Shown: positions 17,261 to 25,982 of the stretch, piece after piece
How positions within the stretch are numbered: the stretch's first letter is position 1
How the letters are laid out: each line of letters opens with the position of its first letter
Assembly: GCA_016716525.1 (NCBI GenBank)
Contig: JADJWE010000010.1
Coordinates: forward strand, 124,001 to 188,000
Reading direction: 5' to 3'
Origin: Candidatus Flexicrinis affinis
Lineage (GTDB): Bacteria > Chloroflexota > Anaerolineae > Aggregatilineales > Phototrophicaceae
Length of the DNA stretch: 64,000 nucleotides
Program-made: the position numbers and the translations under genes
The notes under the pieces: generated by a model
What the model saw: the letters and a program-made list of their open reading frames with translations, nothing else
Told to the model about the DNA's origin: nothing
The model's database searches: none

Positions 17261-17953
17261 GGGATTAGGGCAACATCCATCCCGGACATGGCGGGTGCAG
17301 TGTCCCTACGGACAAAACCGCACGCTGTGAGTACTGGCCCCTCTCCTCGGGAGAGGGGCGGCGGAGCGAGAGCGACGCGGGGTGAGGTCTCGGTGGGCGA
17401 GGGGTTTGGGGTGAGGTTGGCGGCGGGCGACCCGCCGGGTCGCCCCTACGGACCGTCTCTGTGCGCTCGCTCTTCCTCTGTGGCCTCTGTGTCTGTTTTT
17501 CTCCCGCCGTGTCCCGACGGACAAACATGCACGCTGTGAGTATTGGCCCCTCTCCTCGGGAGAGGGGCGGCGGAGCGAGAGCGACGCGGGGTAAGGTCTC
17601 GGTGGGCGAGGGGTTTGGGGTGAGATTGGCGGCGGGCGACCCGCCGGGTTGTCCCTACGGACCGTCTCTGTGCGCTCGCTCTTCCTCTGTGGCCTCTGTG
17701 TCTGTTCTTCTCCCGCCGTGTCCCTACGGACAAAACCGCACGCTGTGAGTACTGGCCCCTCTCCTCGGGAGAGGGGCGGCGGAGCGAGAGCGACGCGGGG
17801 TGAGGTCTCGGTGGGCGAGGGGTTTGGGGTGAGGTTGGCGGCGGGCGACCCGCCGGGTCGCCCCTACGGACCGTCTCTGTGCGCTCGCTCTTCCTCTGTG
17901 GCCTCTGTGTCTGTTTTGCTCTTCCTCAGCACTCAGCACTCGCCACGCATCAC
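17261..17953. repeat. Tandem array, three copies of a 209 bp unit
   Basis: Equivalent points (GACAAAACCGCACGCTGTGA) occur at 17311, 17520 and 17729, so the period is exactly 209. Each unit contains, in order: a CCCCTCTCC/GGGAGAGGGG inverted repeat, GCGAGAGCGACGCGGGGTGA, a GTGGGCGAGGGGTTTGGGGT block, the palindrome GGGCGACCCGCCGGGTCGCC followed by CCTAC, and a degenerate CTCTGTG tract. The copies differ at only a few positions. No coding signal. The array sits between convergent genes. Confidence 0.9.
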
Positions 17954-19909
17954 TTACTTTACAGCGCGGCGGAGCGGGCGCGGGAGCCAATTCCAGCTCG
18001 GGCGGGCCGGCGTCGCGGGGCGCACGATGCGGTCGCGCGTGCGCCGGTGATACACCCACCACTCGAACATCAGTACGGCCAGCGCGAGGCCGGCCAACAG
18101 CGGCCACACTTCGAACTGTCCCTGTTCGTCGGCGCGCTGGGTCAGCACCGGTGTCCCGCTGAGCGAGACGTCGCGCGGGGCGATGTCGCTCTCCTGCGGG
18201 GCGAACAGGTTGACGGCGAAGGGCTGTTCCTGCAGCAGCGTCCCGCCGCTGAAGATTTCGAGGCGGTACACGCCCGGCAGCGACGTATCGGTATAGACGA
18301 TCTGATCGGCGTCGACCGGCAGCGTGCGCTCGGCGCCGTCGGGGCGGGTGACGCGCACCGCGTCAGCTTCCAGCGGCGGTTGAATCAGCACCGCGTCACC
18401 GACTGCCGGCGCGGCGTTGACGATCGAGCCGACCGGCGAGAACCACGCCATCAGGTTCGACATCAGGATCGGGAAGGCGATGTTGAGCTGCAAGTCGGTG
18501 TCGCGCAGGGCGAAGCCGAAGATCACGACCTGCCGTCCGCCGCGGTCGCCCGCAACGATCAGCGGCGTATCCCCGGCCCGCAGAAGGACGTCGCCCCAGC
18601 TCACGCCGCGCAGATCCTGCGTCCGCCCGATGTTGACGGTATCGAAGTCGACGAACACCATGCGGTCGTCGGCCGTCTCGGCCTCCAACGGCGGAAGACC
18701 GCGCAGATCGCCGGCGATGTCGAACCAGCCCGGCACACCGACCGGCGGCCCGATCAGCAGCACGTCGCCGGGAGGCTGCTCGCGCGGTACGGCCTGATCG
18801 TAGACGTACAGGTCGAATGTCTCGGCCGGCAGCCCGGCGTCGGGACGGGTCTTGAACACGCTCACGCCCGGCAGGCTGCGCAGGACCTGTTCGAGGAACA
18901 GGTTGTCCTCGCCGATCAGCAGGACGCGCCGCTCGGTCGCCGCGCGGGCCACCGTCCACGCCGTATTGTCGACGTCGAGCAGATCGCGCCCGACGCTGTT
19001 GAGCGCCGTCGTCACCGAGGCTTGCAGCACGGAATAGCCGTCCAGCCCGCGCGACGAGACGAACGGCAGCGACGCGCCGCCCGGCACGACGAATCGTTCG
19101 TTGAACACCGGCAGCGGATCGTCATCGGCGCGCAGCGTGAGGATGATCTCGGCGTCCTGCGATCCGTAGTTGGTGACCTGTGCGAACACCTGCGGCGCGC
19201 CTCCGGCCAGCGACCGGGCCGCCAGCGCCGTGAGCGCGACGTTTTCGTTCGATTGACCCACCGGCACGACGCGGATGCGCCCCGGAAGCGCGGACTCGGT
19301 CAGCGCGTCTAATCCGGACACGCCGCCGTCAGTCAGCATCACCATCGTGAAGTCGTCGACAGCCTGCCCGCCCGCGGCCGCCAGCGTGATCGCGGCCAGC
19401 CAATCGGCGCCGCCCTGCCCGGCGGATACCGAACGCACCGCGGCCACGGCGGCCGATTTGTCCTGCGCATAAGGCAGGATGACCTCGGGCGTATCGCCGA
19501 CGCGGATCACGCTCACTTCGGCGTCTTGCGACAGCGCGTCGATCAGTTCGAGCGCCTCGTCCTGCGCCTGCGCAAAACGGGTTGCGCCGGCGGGGCCGTC
19601 GCTCGCCGCCATGCTGGCCGACGCGTCGAGCAGCAGCGCCATGCGCGCCGCGCTGATAGCCGGCACGGTCAGGAATGGCCGCGCCAGCGCGAACGCCAGC
19701 AGGGCGAGGATAATCAGTTGGAGGATCAGCAGCAGGTTACGGCGCAGGCGCTGCCACGGCGTATTGGCTTCCTTGTCCTGCAGAAGCTGCTGCCACAGGT
19801 ACGTGCTGCTGACGACCATCTCGCGGCGGCGCAGGCGCAGCATATACATCAAGATGATCGGGATGGCGAGCAGCAGGCCGATCAGGGCCAACGGGGCCAG
19901 AAGCGACAT
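17954..19909 (-). CDS. BatA/VWA-domain membrane protein
   Basis: 651 residues. The N-terminus matches the BatA (aerotolerance-type) start: two membrane segments around LLAPLALIGLLLAIPIILMY and LLLILQLIILALLAFALARP with the intervening RRREMVVSSTYLWQQL. A von Willebrand factor A domain follows at about 88-240; its MIDAS begins LLLDASASM (DxSxS) and MLTDGG supplies the later Asp. About 350 residues of beta-rich, probably extracytoplasmic, sequence and a last membrane helix (VWPLLAGLALAVLMFEWWVY) with a basic tail complete it. Relatives sit near MoxR ATPases, but none is in this window. Function is inferred only as a membrane-anchored adhesive or chaperone-like scaffold. Confidence 0.85.
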   Translation of the reverse strand: MSLLAPLALIGLLLAIPIILMYMLRLRRREMVVSSTYLWQQLLQDKEANTPWQRLRRNLLLILQLIILALLAFALARPFLTVPAISAARMALLLDASASMAASDGPAGATRFAQAQDEALELIDALSQDAEVSVIRVGDTPEVILPYAQDKSAAVAAVRSVSAGQGGADWLAAITLAAAGGQAVDDFTMVMLTDGGVSGLDALTESALPGRIRVVPVGQSNENVALTALAARSLAGGAPQVFAQVTNYGSQDAEIILTLRADDDPLPVFNERFVVPGGASLPFVSSRGLDGYSVLQASVTTALNSVGRDLLDVDNTAWTVARAATERRVLLIGEDNLFLEQVLRSLPGVSVFKTRPDAGLPAETFDLYVYDQAVPREQPPGDVLLIGPPVGVPGWFDIAGDLRGLPPLEAETADDRMVFVDFDTVNIGRTQDLRGVSWGDVLLRAGDTPLIVAGDRGGRQVVIFGFALRDTDLQLNIAFPILMSNLMAWFSPVGSIVNAAPAVGDAVLIQPPLEADAVRVTRPDGAERTLPVDADQIVYTDTSLPGVYRLEIFSGGTLLQEQPFAVNLFAPQESDIAPRDVSLSGTPVLTQRADEQGQFEVWPLLAGLALAVLMFEWWVYHRRTRDRIVRPATPARPSWNWLPRPLRRAVK

Positions 19910-20108
19910 AGGTCAGACGTCCTTGCAATGTGTCTCAAGCCTACCGGACCCAGCCCCACTGGTCAACCGACCAAACGGAATACCAAGAAGTTATCAGGAG
20001 TCAGTATTCAGGAGTCAGAAGGTACTTCGCGTGCGCCCGGATGTCTCCGCGAGTAAGTTGTCCGCTCGCGCGTCCTGACCACTGACAACTGCCTACTGAC
20101 TCCTGCCC
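19910..20108. repeat. Short CTGACAACTGA/AGGAGTCAG repeats
   Basis: Degenerate 8-10 bp direct repeats: ATCAGGAGTCAGTATTCAGG (from about 19995) and, in the opposite sense, CTGACCACTGACAACTGCCT ACTGACTCCTG (20074-20105). Same short-repeat type as at 12.8 kb and 24.6 kb. Confidence 0.6.
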
Positions 20109-21191
20109 TTAGGGCAGCGTGACGACGTCGAGGCCGAAGGGGAGCTGTGGGCTCACGCCCGGCTGTGCCAGCGCCAACGAGTCGAAGTTCGCCACCACCA
20201 CGCGGCCATCCGGCAGCACGGCGACATCGCTGGGGCCGCGGAAGTTGCCGGCGATGTAACTCGGCGGCGATCCGACGTACGGCGCTCCGCCGCGGAACAG
20301 CACCAGCCCCTTCTGATCGAGCGCCGTGACGACGATCTGGTTGTCGGTCAGCATGGCGATGCCGTCGAAGCCGGGCGGGAAGGCCTGACTGTCGAGCGTC
20401 GGATCGTAGTAGTACAGCAGCTCGGACGCGCCGCGGCTGAGCGGCACGCGCACGATCGTGTTGAGATCGGGGTCGGTCACCAGCATCGCGTTGTGGATCG
20501 GGTCGAAGGCGAGTCCGGTCGGTGCGGGGCGGGCGGCAAACGTCGGCACCGGCTCGTCCGGCAGACGCACGATCGACTGCGGCGCGGTGAGCAGCGACCA
20601 CCACAGCTCGGGATTGCCACCGTCGGCGTCCCAGCGCCAGACGTCCGCCCGCGAGCGGTCCACGACGTAGACCGCGCCGGTGTTGTCGAGCGCGATGTCG
20701 AACGGCGAGACGAACCCCTGCGCGTCGTCCACCGTGCCAAATAACGAGATCTCGCCCGCGGGCGTCGCCCGCCATACGGCCCACGACCCGTTGTCCCCGC
20801 CGGTGAAGGCGATCGCCAGCAGGTCGCCATCGGGCCGCACCGCCAGCCCGGTGACCGACTCGAATCGCTCGCGGCTGTTGGGGATTTCGCGCGTAGCCCC
20901 GTCCGCGTCGACTGCCCACACCGTGCCGGTACGATAGCTCGCCGTATACACCGTGCCGTCTGGCCCGACCGCTACCGTTGACGGGTACGCGTCGTTGTCG
21001 GCAAGCGTGGCATACTCGGCCACTGCGGCGCCTTCGGCCAAGGCCTGCGCGGTCTGGCGCGGCACGCTGTTGACCGACAGCAGGATCAACAAGACGGTGC
21101 CACCCGCCAAAGCGAGGAAGATTCCGCCGAACATCAAAAAGAAGATCAGCATGCGCGGACCGCGCGGCAGGGATTGAAGTTGCCGGATCAT
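20109..21191 (-). CDS. Membrane-anchored beta-propeller (NHL/SMP-30-like)
   Basis: 360 residues. One N-terminal membrane anchor (MLIFFLMFGGIFLALAGGTV region, residues 14-40), then a six-bladed-propeller-like domain. Recurring blade cores: STVAVGPDGTVYTASYRTGT, VTGLAVRPDGDLLAIAFTGG, PFDIALDNTGAVYVVDRSRA, PTGLAFDPIHNAMLVTDPDL, FDGIAMLTDNQIVVTALD and PSDVAVLPDGRVVVANFDSL. The pattern fits NHL or SMP-30/gluconolactonase folds. The catalytic residues of gluconolactonases are not obvious, so binding rather than catalysis is likely. It is on the same strand as the VWA gene but separated from it by 199 bp of repeats. Confidence 0.75.
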   Translation of the reverse strand: MIRQLQSLPRGPRMLIFFLMFGGIFLALAGGTVLLILLSVNSVPRQTAQALAEGAAVAEYATLADNDAYPSTVAVGPDGTVYTASYRTGTVWAVDADGATREIPNSRERFESVTGLAVRPDGDLLAIAFTGGDNGSWAVWRATPAGEISLFGTVDDAQGFVSPFDIALDNTGAVYVVDRSRADVWRWDADGGNPELWWSLLTAPQSIVRLPDEPVPTFAARPAPTGLAFDPIHNAMLVTDPDLNTIVRVPLSRGASELLYYYDPTLDSQAFPPGFDGIAMLTDNQIVVTALDQKGLVLFRGGAPYVGSPPSYIAGNFRGPSDVAVLPDGRVVVANFDSLALAQPGVSPQLPFGLDVVTLP

Positions 21192-21388
21192 GGGGCAGGT
21201 TGCCTTGCGTGAATTGTTGTCCGAAACGAGTGCATCATCGCACAGGCCGATGAGAAGCGGTAGAGAGCGTCGATCACCTCACCAATTGGCGGGCGGACGT
21301 CGGGCGCGGTGTGGTACGCTGTGCGTCGGCGTGTTCACCCCTACGGAGTAAACAATGACAGACCGTCTTCAGTCTCTTTGCTAGCAGC

Positions 21389-21988
21389 ATGCTGCTAGGC
21401 CTGTCGGTCGCGGCGCCGGTCGGCGCGATCGGCGTGCTGATCATCCGGCGTTCGCTGGCCTACGGATGGCGCTTTGGGTTCGTCAGCGGGTTGGGCGTCG
21501 CCACTGCTGACGCCGCGTACGGCGCGATCGCCGCGTTTGGCCTGACCGCGCTGACCAGCGCCCTCACCGCCATCGCCGATCCGCTGCGCTTGTTCGGCGG
21601 TCTGTTCCTGCTCTACCTCGGCATACGGACGTTCCTCGCCCGCGCTGCCGCTCCGGCCACCGGAACCGCCGATACCCGCCGTGGCCTTCCCGGCGCTTAC
21701 CTCTCCATCTTCGCCCTCACCATCGTCAATCCGCAGACCGTCCTGACCTTTCTCAGCGCGTTCGCCGGCCTCGGCGCGCTGGACGCGACCGACACGCTCG
21801 CGCCGTTCCTCATGGTCGGCGGCGTGTTCCTCGGCTCGGTGAGCTGGTGGTTCGTGCTCAGTTCGGCGACCAGCGCCCTGCGCACGCGCATCGACGCCCG
21901 CCTGATGACGTGGATTAACCGGATTTCCGGCGCGATCGTGATCGCCTTCGCGCTGGCCATTCTGCTGTCGCTCGTGCGCGGCGGTTAA
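21389..21988 (+). CDS. LysE-family amino acid exporter, N-terminus probably frameshifted
   Basis: 199 residues from the ATG at 21389. LysE/RhtB exporters have six helices; here LGLSVAAPVGAIGVLIIRRS begins helix 1, followed by the family's GLGVATADAAYG, LFLLYLGIRTF, NPQTVLTFLSAFAGLGA and further helices. The visible start truncates helix 1. An upstream ATG at 21355, preceded by GGAG at a good distance, reads MTDRLQ and then hits a stop at 21382. Removing one T near 21373-21376 would give MTDRLQLFASSMLLGLSVAA, a perfect family N-terminus. I infer a one-base insertion: sequencing error or a real lesion. Confidence 0.8.
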   Translation: MLLGLSVAAPVGAIGVLIIRRSLAYGWRFGFVSGLGVATADAAYGAIAAFGLTALTSALTAIADPLRLFGGLFLLYLGIRTFLARAAAPATGTADTRRGLPGAYLSIFALTIVNPQTVLTFLSAFAGLGALDATDTLAPFLMVGGVFLGSVSWWFVLSSATSALRTRIDARLMTWINRISGAIVIAFALAILLSLVRGG

Positions 21989-22000
21989 TGCGCAGGCTTC

Positions 22001-22100
22001 GCCTTCACACCGCCACAAGGGGTTTACCCCGTTACTGCGAATGGGAGTTCAGCGGGCGTAAGCCTTCTGGCGGGGTGCAGGGGCCGGCGCCCTGCGATGT
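22001..22100. repeat. Multi-hairpin element, copy B (rearranged, no core)
   Basis: Just after the LysE stop: AGGCTTCGCCT, AAGGGGTTTACCCC, GGGAGTTCAGCGGGCGTAAG then CCTTCTGG, and GTGCAGGGGCCGGCGCCCTG. The same modules as the complete copies, but in another order and without the long central palindrome. Confidence 0.6.
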
Positions 22101-22160
22101 AAGGTTCCCCGGCGGCAGTGCGTCCGTGCGGGAAAGGTGTCAACGGGCGAGGAGCGCGAC

Positions 22161-22799
22161 ATGCACATCGACATCGTTCACGACACGGCGTGCCCGTGGT
22201 GCCGGATCGGCAAGCACAATTTGCGTGCTGCCGTCGCACACTGGGCCGGCGAGCCGATCTCGGTACGCTTCATCGCGTACTTTCTCAACCCGCATCTCCC
22301 GCCGGAAGGCATGCCGTATCGCGAGTTGATGGCGAGCAAATACCCCGGCGTCAGCGTCGAGCAATTGTTCGACGGGCCGAGCAAGGTCGGGGCACAGGTC
22401 GGGCTGACGTTCAACTTCGACGCGATGACACGCGCGCCGAAGACTCTGCTCAGCCACCGGTTGATCGCGCTGACGCCACCCGAGCACCGCGAGCGTATGA
22501 TCGACGCGGTATACGACACGTTTTTCGAGCATGGGAAGGATATCGGCCGGCTTGACGTGCTGGTCGATCTCGCGGCGGGCGTTGGCCTCGACCGCGCCGA
22601 GATGCAGCGCTTGCTCGAAAGCGACGCCGCCGAGGCCGACGTGCTTAGCGAGGCGCAGCAGACGGCGCAAATGGGCATTACTGGCGTGCCGTTCTTCATC
22701 TTCAATGGTAAGTGGGCGCTCAGCGGGGCACAGCCGCCAGACGTGTTCGCGCAGGTCTTGGAAAGGGTCGCAGCCGAAAGCGCAGCGCAAGCGCCTTAG
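22161..22799 (+). CDS. DsbA-family oxidoreductase, FrnE-like
   Basis: 212 residues. Thioredoxin-fold protein with helical insert; the active-site motif CPWC is at residues 11-14 right after the first strand (MHIDIVHDTACPWC). The cis-Pro loop is GITGVPFFIFNGKWALSGAQ, typical of FrnE/2-hydroxychromene isomerase-like DsbA relatives. There is no signal peptide, so it works in the cytoplasm. The start at 22161 is chosen because GAGGAG is centred about 8 bases upstream. FrnE homologues are tied to oxidative stress; the specific partner is unknown. Confidence 0.88.
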   Translation: MHIDIVHDTACPWCRIGKHNLRAAVAHWAGEPISVRFIAYFLNPHLPPEGMPYRELMASKYPGVSVEQLFDGPSKVGAQVGLTFNFDAMTRAPKTLLSHRLIALTPPEHRERMIDAVYDTFFEHGKDIGRLDVLVDLAAGVGLDRAEMQRLLESDAAEADVLSEAQQTAQMGITGVPFFIFNGKWALSGAQPPDVFAQVLERVAAESAAQAP

Positions 22800-22810
22800 G
22801 CGTAGAGCGA

Positions 22811-23563
22811 TTAGTCGTTAATCCCCAGCCACTTCAGCGCACGCCGCCGCTCCGACTCTGGTATGGCCGAGCGATGGATCGAATCGATGGCAAGGGCAAG
22901 CGCGCTGATCAACTCGATGCCGCCGACCTCGTGCTCGAGCGTATTGATGCTGTGGCTGACGAAGAAGTCGAGGGGGCGTCGGCCTGCGATACCGCGCGTC
23001 GGCGCGCAGCGTGCACGCGCCTCGATAAAGGCCTGCCTGTCGCTTTCCAGCACGGCATCGACGTAGAATGCCGTAGCGACCCAGTAGTCGATGGGATCGG
23101 GATAGTCGTTGAAGTTGAGCCACCGATCGCGGCAGTGGAAGCCCATTAGTCCGTTCAGGTCGGCAATCGTCACATTGACGAATCCGACGGGCATCCCGCT
23201 TTGGTAGGCATCGCGCAACCAGCGCACATCCGCCTCGCTGAAGTCCCGCCAGACATCGCCGACGATGGCAAGCGCGTCGGGCCGAGGCAGTTCGCCGGTG
23301 GTGAACTGCTCCACACTTTCGAGTGTGTCGATACCAAACGTGTCTACGAGGAACTCGGGCGAAAGCCGACGCAGATCGAGGTCGATTCCCGGGTCGTCAA
23401 GGTCGACAATCAGGTCGATTTGATTATCGCTCAGCATCGCTTTCACGCCGGCTACGTATTGATCCACGTTTGGCTCGGGAATAGCTGGCTGTGCCGCAAC
23501 GGATCCTGCGAGGCACGCTCCGGCAAGAACGACCATCAGGGATCGAATCGGAAACGGTGACAT
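22811..23563 (-). CDS. Secreted protein of unknown function
   Basis: 250 residues. Signal peptide (SLMVVLAGACLAGSVAAQPA, cleavage near 25). The mature part is acidic with conserved-looking segments DLIVDLDDPGIDLDLRRL, DALAIVGDVWRDFSEADVRW and FFVSHSINTLEHEVGGIELI, and three Cys (HCRDRW, RCAP plus the signal region Cys). No family recognised. The last segments resemble a helical bundle. Convergent with the FrnE-like gene at 11 bp distance. Confidence 0.55.
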   Translation of the reverse strand: MSPFPIRSLMVVLAGACLAGSVAAQPAIPEPNVDQYVAGVKAMLSDNQIDLIVDLDDPGIDLDLRRLSPEFLVDTFGIDTLESVEQFTTGELPRPDALAIVGDVWRDFSEADVRWLRDAYQSGMPVGFVNVTIADLNGLMGFHCRDRWLNFNDYPDPIDYWVATAFYVDAVLESDRQAFIEARARCAPTRGIAGRRPLDFFVSHSINTLEHEVGGIELISALALAIDSIHRSAIPESERRRALKWLGIND

Positions 23564-23737
23564 CGTGACTCTCGCTTGCCGCCTCGGTAGGCACTACCGC
23601 CGTTAACTTACCAGATTATTTCCGGTCATCAGGGCTGTCAACCACCGCTCGATATCTCCCCCGGCACCCTGCTATCGCCAAAACACAATTCCGCATACGA
23701 TAATCCATAGACGGGGCGTCGCGTGGGGGTACGGGCG

Positions 23738-24481
23738 ATGAAGCTGATCCTGAACGGCGTGGAAGTATCGGCAAATGCAGGGTCGGACGACATCAAGCGG
23801 GTGATCGACGGCCTGCCGCCCAACGACGAGGCGATCCTCGAACTGCAGAAGACCGAAGACGAGTTCATGCAGGCCGGCGGCGTGCCGGAGTCGGGCTTCG
23901 TCCTCGGCTACGTCAACCGGCCCAGCAAAATCGAGATGGTAAGCGGCAACGAGGCGATCAAACCGCGCACCGTCGCGCAGGTGTTCTCCGCCTACGCCGC
24001 CGGCGAGTTCAAGTGGCGGGGCATGGTCGCGTGGAAGCCGGTGAACGAGCGCGTCAGCAAGGAGATGCAGCGCCAAGCCACGCGCAAATACGGGCCGTAC
24101 GTCTTCCTGCTGTTCCTCGCGGTGATGGCATGGTTGCCGGCGATGGAACTGGCGCGCGTGATTTCGGAGGCGGTCGTGTTCAAGCCGCTGTGCCAGCGCG
24201 CGCACCCGGACTTCCTCGGCTTCCGGCACGGCTACTACCCCGGCCTGACCCAGATCTTCGCATTCGGCACGTCCAGCGACGAACCGGTCTGCCTGTTTGT
24301 CGAGCGCCCACCCGTGCCGCTTTCGTCCGTGACCGGTGGCGCGACCGTGCTGGACGTCACCATGCGCATCGTCGAAATCGTCTTGCCGCTGTTCGTGCTC
24401 GGAATCCTGTACGCGATTCTGGTTGTTTCGATTCATCGATTTCGCAAACGCCGGCGCGAAAGTTTGCCACAATCGATCTGA
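23738..24481 (+). CDS. Membrane protein of unknown function
   Basis: 247 residues. An N-terminal soluble part of about 100 residues (MKLILNGVEVSANAGSDDIK...) is followed by one or two hydrophobic segments around 125-155 (YVFLLFLAVMAWLPAMELAR) and a strong one near 210-235 (IVEIVLPLFVLGILYAILVV), then a basic tail. The region between the hydrophobic parts contains two Cys and could be extracytoplasmic. An in-frame GTG five codons upstream is an alternative start. No homologous family recognised. Confidence 0.5.
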   Translation: MKLILNGVEVSANAGSDDIKRVIDGLPPNDEAILELQKTEDEFMQAGGVPESGFVLGYVNRPSKIEMVSGNEAIKPRTVAQVFSAYAAGEFKWRGMVAWKPVNERVSKEMQRQATRKYGPYVFLLFLAVMAWLPAMELARVISEAVVFKPLCQRAHPDFLGFRHGYYPGLTQIFAFGTSSDEPVCLFVERPPVPLSSVTGGATVLDVTMRIVEIVLPLFVLGILYAILVVSIHRFRKRRRESLPQSI

Positions 24482-24703
24482 CACAGACCGCATCTGCCAG
24501 TCCGAGGTCGCTTGAGACCCCGACGTGGCGCGCCATTACCATTCGGGCGCAGCATGCCGCGCCCCTACGATTCGTTGTGTTCGTTGTGTGGCGGATAACC
24601 GGCAACTGATTCCTGACTCTTGACGGCTCGTCACGGTCAGCACTCCCCGAAGAGGCCGCGGCGCGGTATGCTTGGCCGGCACACCACACGGAACCCGCTG
24701 CCC
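24482..24703. repeat. Intergenic palindromes
   Basis: Contains GGGCGCAGCATGCCGCGCCC followed by CTAC (24544-24567), a GCATGC-centred member of the GTAGGG palindrome family, and CAACTGATTCCTGACTCTTG (about 24601-24620), a member of the CTGACAACTGA short repeats. Confidence 0.55.
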
Positions 24704-25363
24704 ATGCTCGCCGACCTCATCGAGCAGATCACCCTGTTCGTCGAATCGATCATGCTGACCTTCGGCCTGCCCGGCATTGGCCTGATCGCCGCGGCGGAGA
24801 ACCTGTTCCCGCCGGTGCCTTCGGAGTTTCTGTATCCATTGGCAGGCAAGCTGGCATTCGACGGCCTGATGCCGCTGTGGGCGGTCGTGGTGGTCGGGGT
24901 GGTCGGCACGTGCATCGCGTCGAGCATGTGGTACGCGCTGGGCGTGCGGCTGGGCGAGGCGCGCGTGCGCCAGTTCATCGAGCGGCGTGCCACGATTACG
25001 ATCGGGCGCTTGCGCATCCCGATCTTCACCGTTGACCAGTACGACCGCGCGCTCGAACTGTTTCGTACGCGGGGTGGGGCCATCGTGCTGATCGCGCGAA
25101 TCCTGCCGTACGTGCACAGCGTCGTCAGCCTGCCTGCCGGCGTGATTCGCATGCCGTTCTGGCGCTTCATGATCTACACGGCGATTGGCGCGACCGCGTG
25201 GATTCTTCCGCTGACCGTCCTCGGCTATTTGCTGGGAAGCCGCTGGCGCGAGGTGCTGACGTTGATGGACGCTTATCAAAATGCGATTCTGATTGCGGCC
25301 GCGGCAGGACTGGCTGCGTGGCTGTTGTGGCGGCGCGTCCGGCGCCGCGCAAAACTCCGTTGA
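24704..25363 (+). CDS. DedA-family membrane protein
   Basis: 219 residues from the ATG at 24704. DedA/SNARE-associated (VTT) proteins are thought to move lipids such as undecaprenyl phosphate or phosphatidylethanolamine across the membrane. Family marks: ENLFPPVPSEFLYPLAG (conserved E and PP near helix 1), FRTRGGAIVLIARILPYVHS with the key Arg, VVSLPAGVIRMPFWRFMIYT, and GATAWILPLTVLGYLLGSRW. An ATG 12 codons upstream (24668) is possible but adds only Arg/His-rich sequence. It precedes the infC operon, which has its own promoter. Confidence 0.88.
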   Translation: MLADLIEQITLFVESIMLTFGLPGIGLIAAAENLFPPVPSEFLYPLAGKLAFDGLMPLWAVVVVGVVGTCIASSMWYALGVRLGEARVRQFIERRATITIGRLRIPIFTVDQYDRALELFRTRGGAIVLIARILPYVHSVVSLPAGVIRMPFWRFMIYTAIGATAWILPLTVLGYLLGSRWREVLTLMDAYQNAILIAAAAGLAAWLLWRRVRRRAKLR

Positions 25364-25388
25364 CTCGATTTTTCGCCTATGCTACACT
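25360..25388 (+). promoter_or_regulatory. Promoter of the infC-rpmI-rplT operon
   Basis: TTGACT, 17 bp, TACACT. Transcription would begin near 25395, downstream of the ATG at 25379, so that ATG cannot be the infC start. Confidence 0.75.
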
Positions 25389-25429
25389 TGCCGTTCGTTA
25401 AACCGCGGCAGACAAAAGAGAGACAGCCC

Positions 25430-25966
25430 ATTAGCAACCCGGAATATCGCATCAACCGCCAAATTCGTGCGCGGGAAGTGCGCCTGATCGACGACAGCAA
25501 TGAAAACGTCGGCGTGGTCACGCTCTTTCGTGCGCTTGAACTCGCTGAAGAGGCCGGCCTCGACCTTGTCGAAGTGGCCCCCACAGCCAGTCCGCCCGTC
25601 TGCCGTATCATGGACTTTGGTAAGTTCCAGTACGAGAAGCAGCGGCGCGAGCGGAAGGCCAAGAAAGCCCAGAAGATTGTCGAAGTCAAGCAGGTGCGGC
25701 TCAACCCTGCCACCGACGACTATCATCTCGGCTTCAAGATGGAAGATGCGAAACGCTGGCTTTCCGAGGGCAATAAGGTGCGGTTCAGCATCCGCTTCCG
25801 CGGGCGCCAGAACCTGCACACCGACATCGGTCGGACGCGGCTGGTCCGGATTGCCGAAGATATGAAGGAGTTCGGCGTAGTCGAACAACCGCCAACCCTC
25901 GAAGGCAATACGATGACCATGACTCTCGCGCCGCAAGCATCGCAAGCTGAGAAGAAGACGCAATAA
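25430..25966 (+). CDS. infC: Translation initiation factor IF-3, AUU start
   Basis: 178 residues. IF-3 binds the 30S subunit and checks the start codon-anticodon pairing. The N-domain begins ISNPEYRINRQIRAREVRLI; the linker is Lys/Arg-rich (EKQRRERKAKKAQKIVEVK); the C-domain contains the family patterns KMEDAKRWLSEGNKVRFSIR and FRGRQ. I place the start at ATT 25430, with AGAGAGA upstream. The in-frame ATG at 25379 lies upstream of the predicted transcription start and overlaps the promoter. Many bacteria use AUU for infC, which allows IF-3 to repress its own translation. First gene of infC-rpmI-rplT. Confidence 0.93.
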   Translation: MSNPEYRINRQIRAREVRLIDDSNENVGVVTLFRALELAEEAGLDLVEVAPTASPPVCRIMDFGKFQYEKQRRERKAKKAQKIVEVKQVRLNPATDDYHLGFKMEDAKRWLSEGNKVRFSIRFRGRQNLHTDIGRTRLVRIAEDMKEFGVVEQPPTLEGNTMTMTLAPQASQAEKKTQ

Positions 25967-25982
25967 CACGGGGAAGACCGAC

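Noticed and set aside
17288..18050. Short open frames repeating across the 209 bp array
   Set aside because: Repeat-derived translations (ARATRGEVSVGEGFGVRLAA) on both strands, no ribosome-binding sites, no family.
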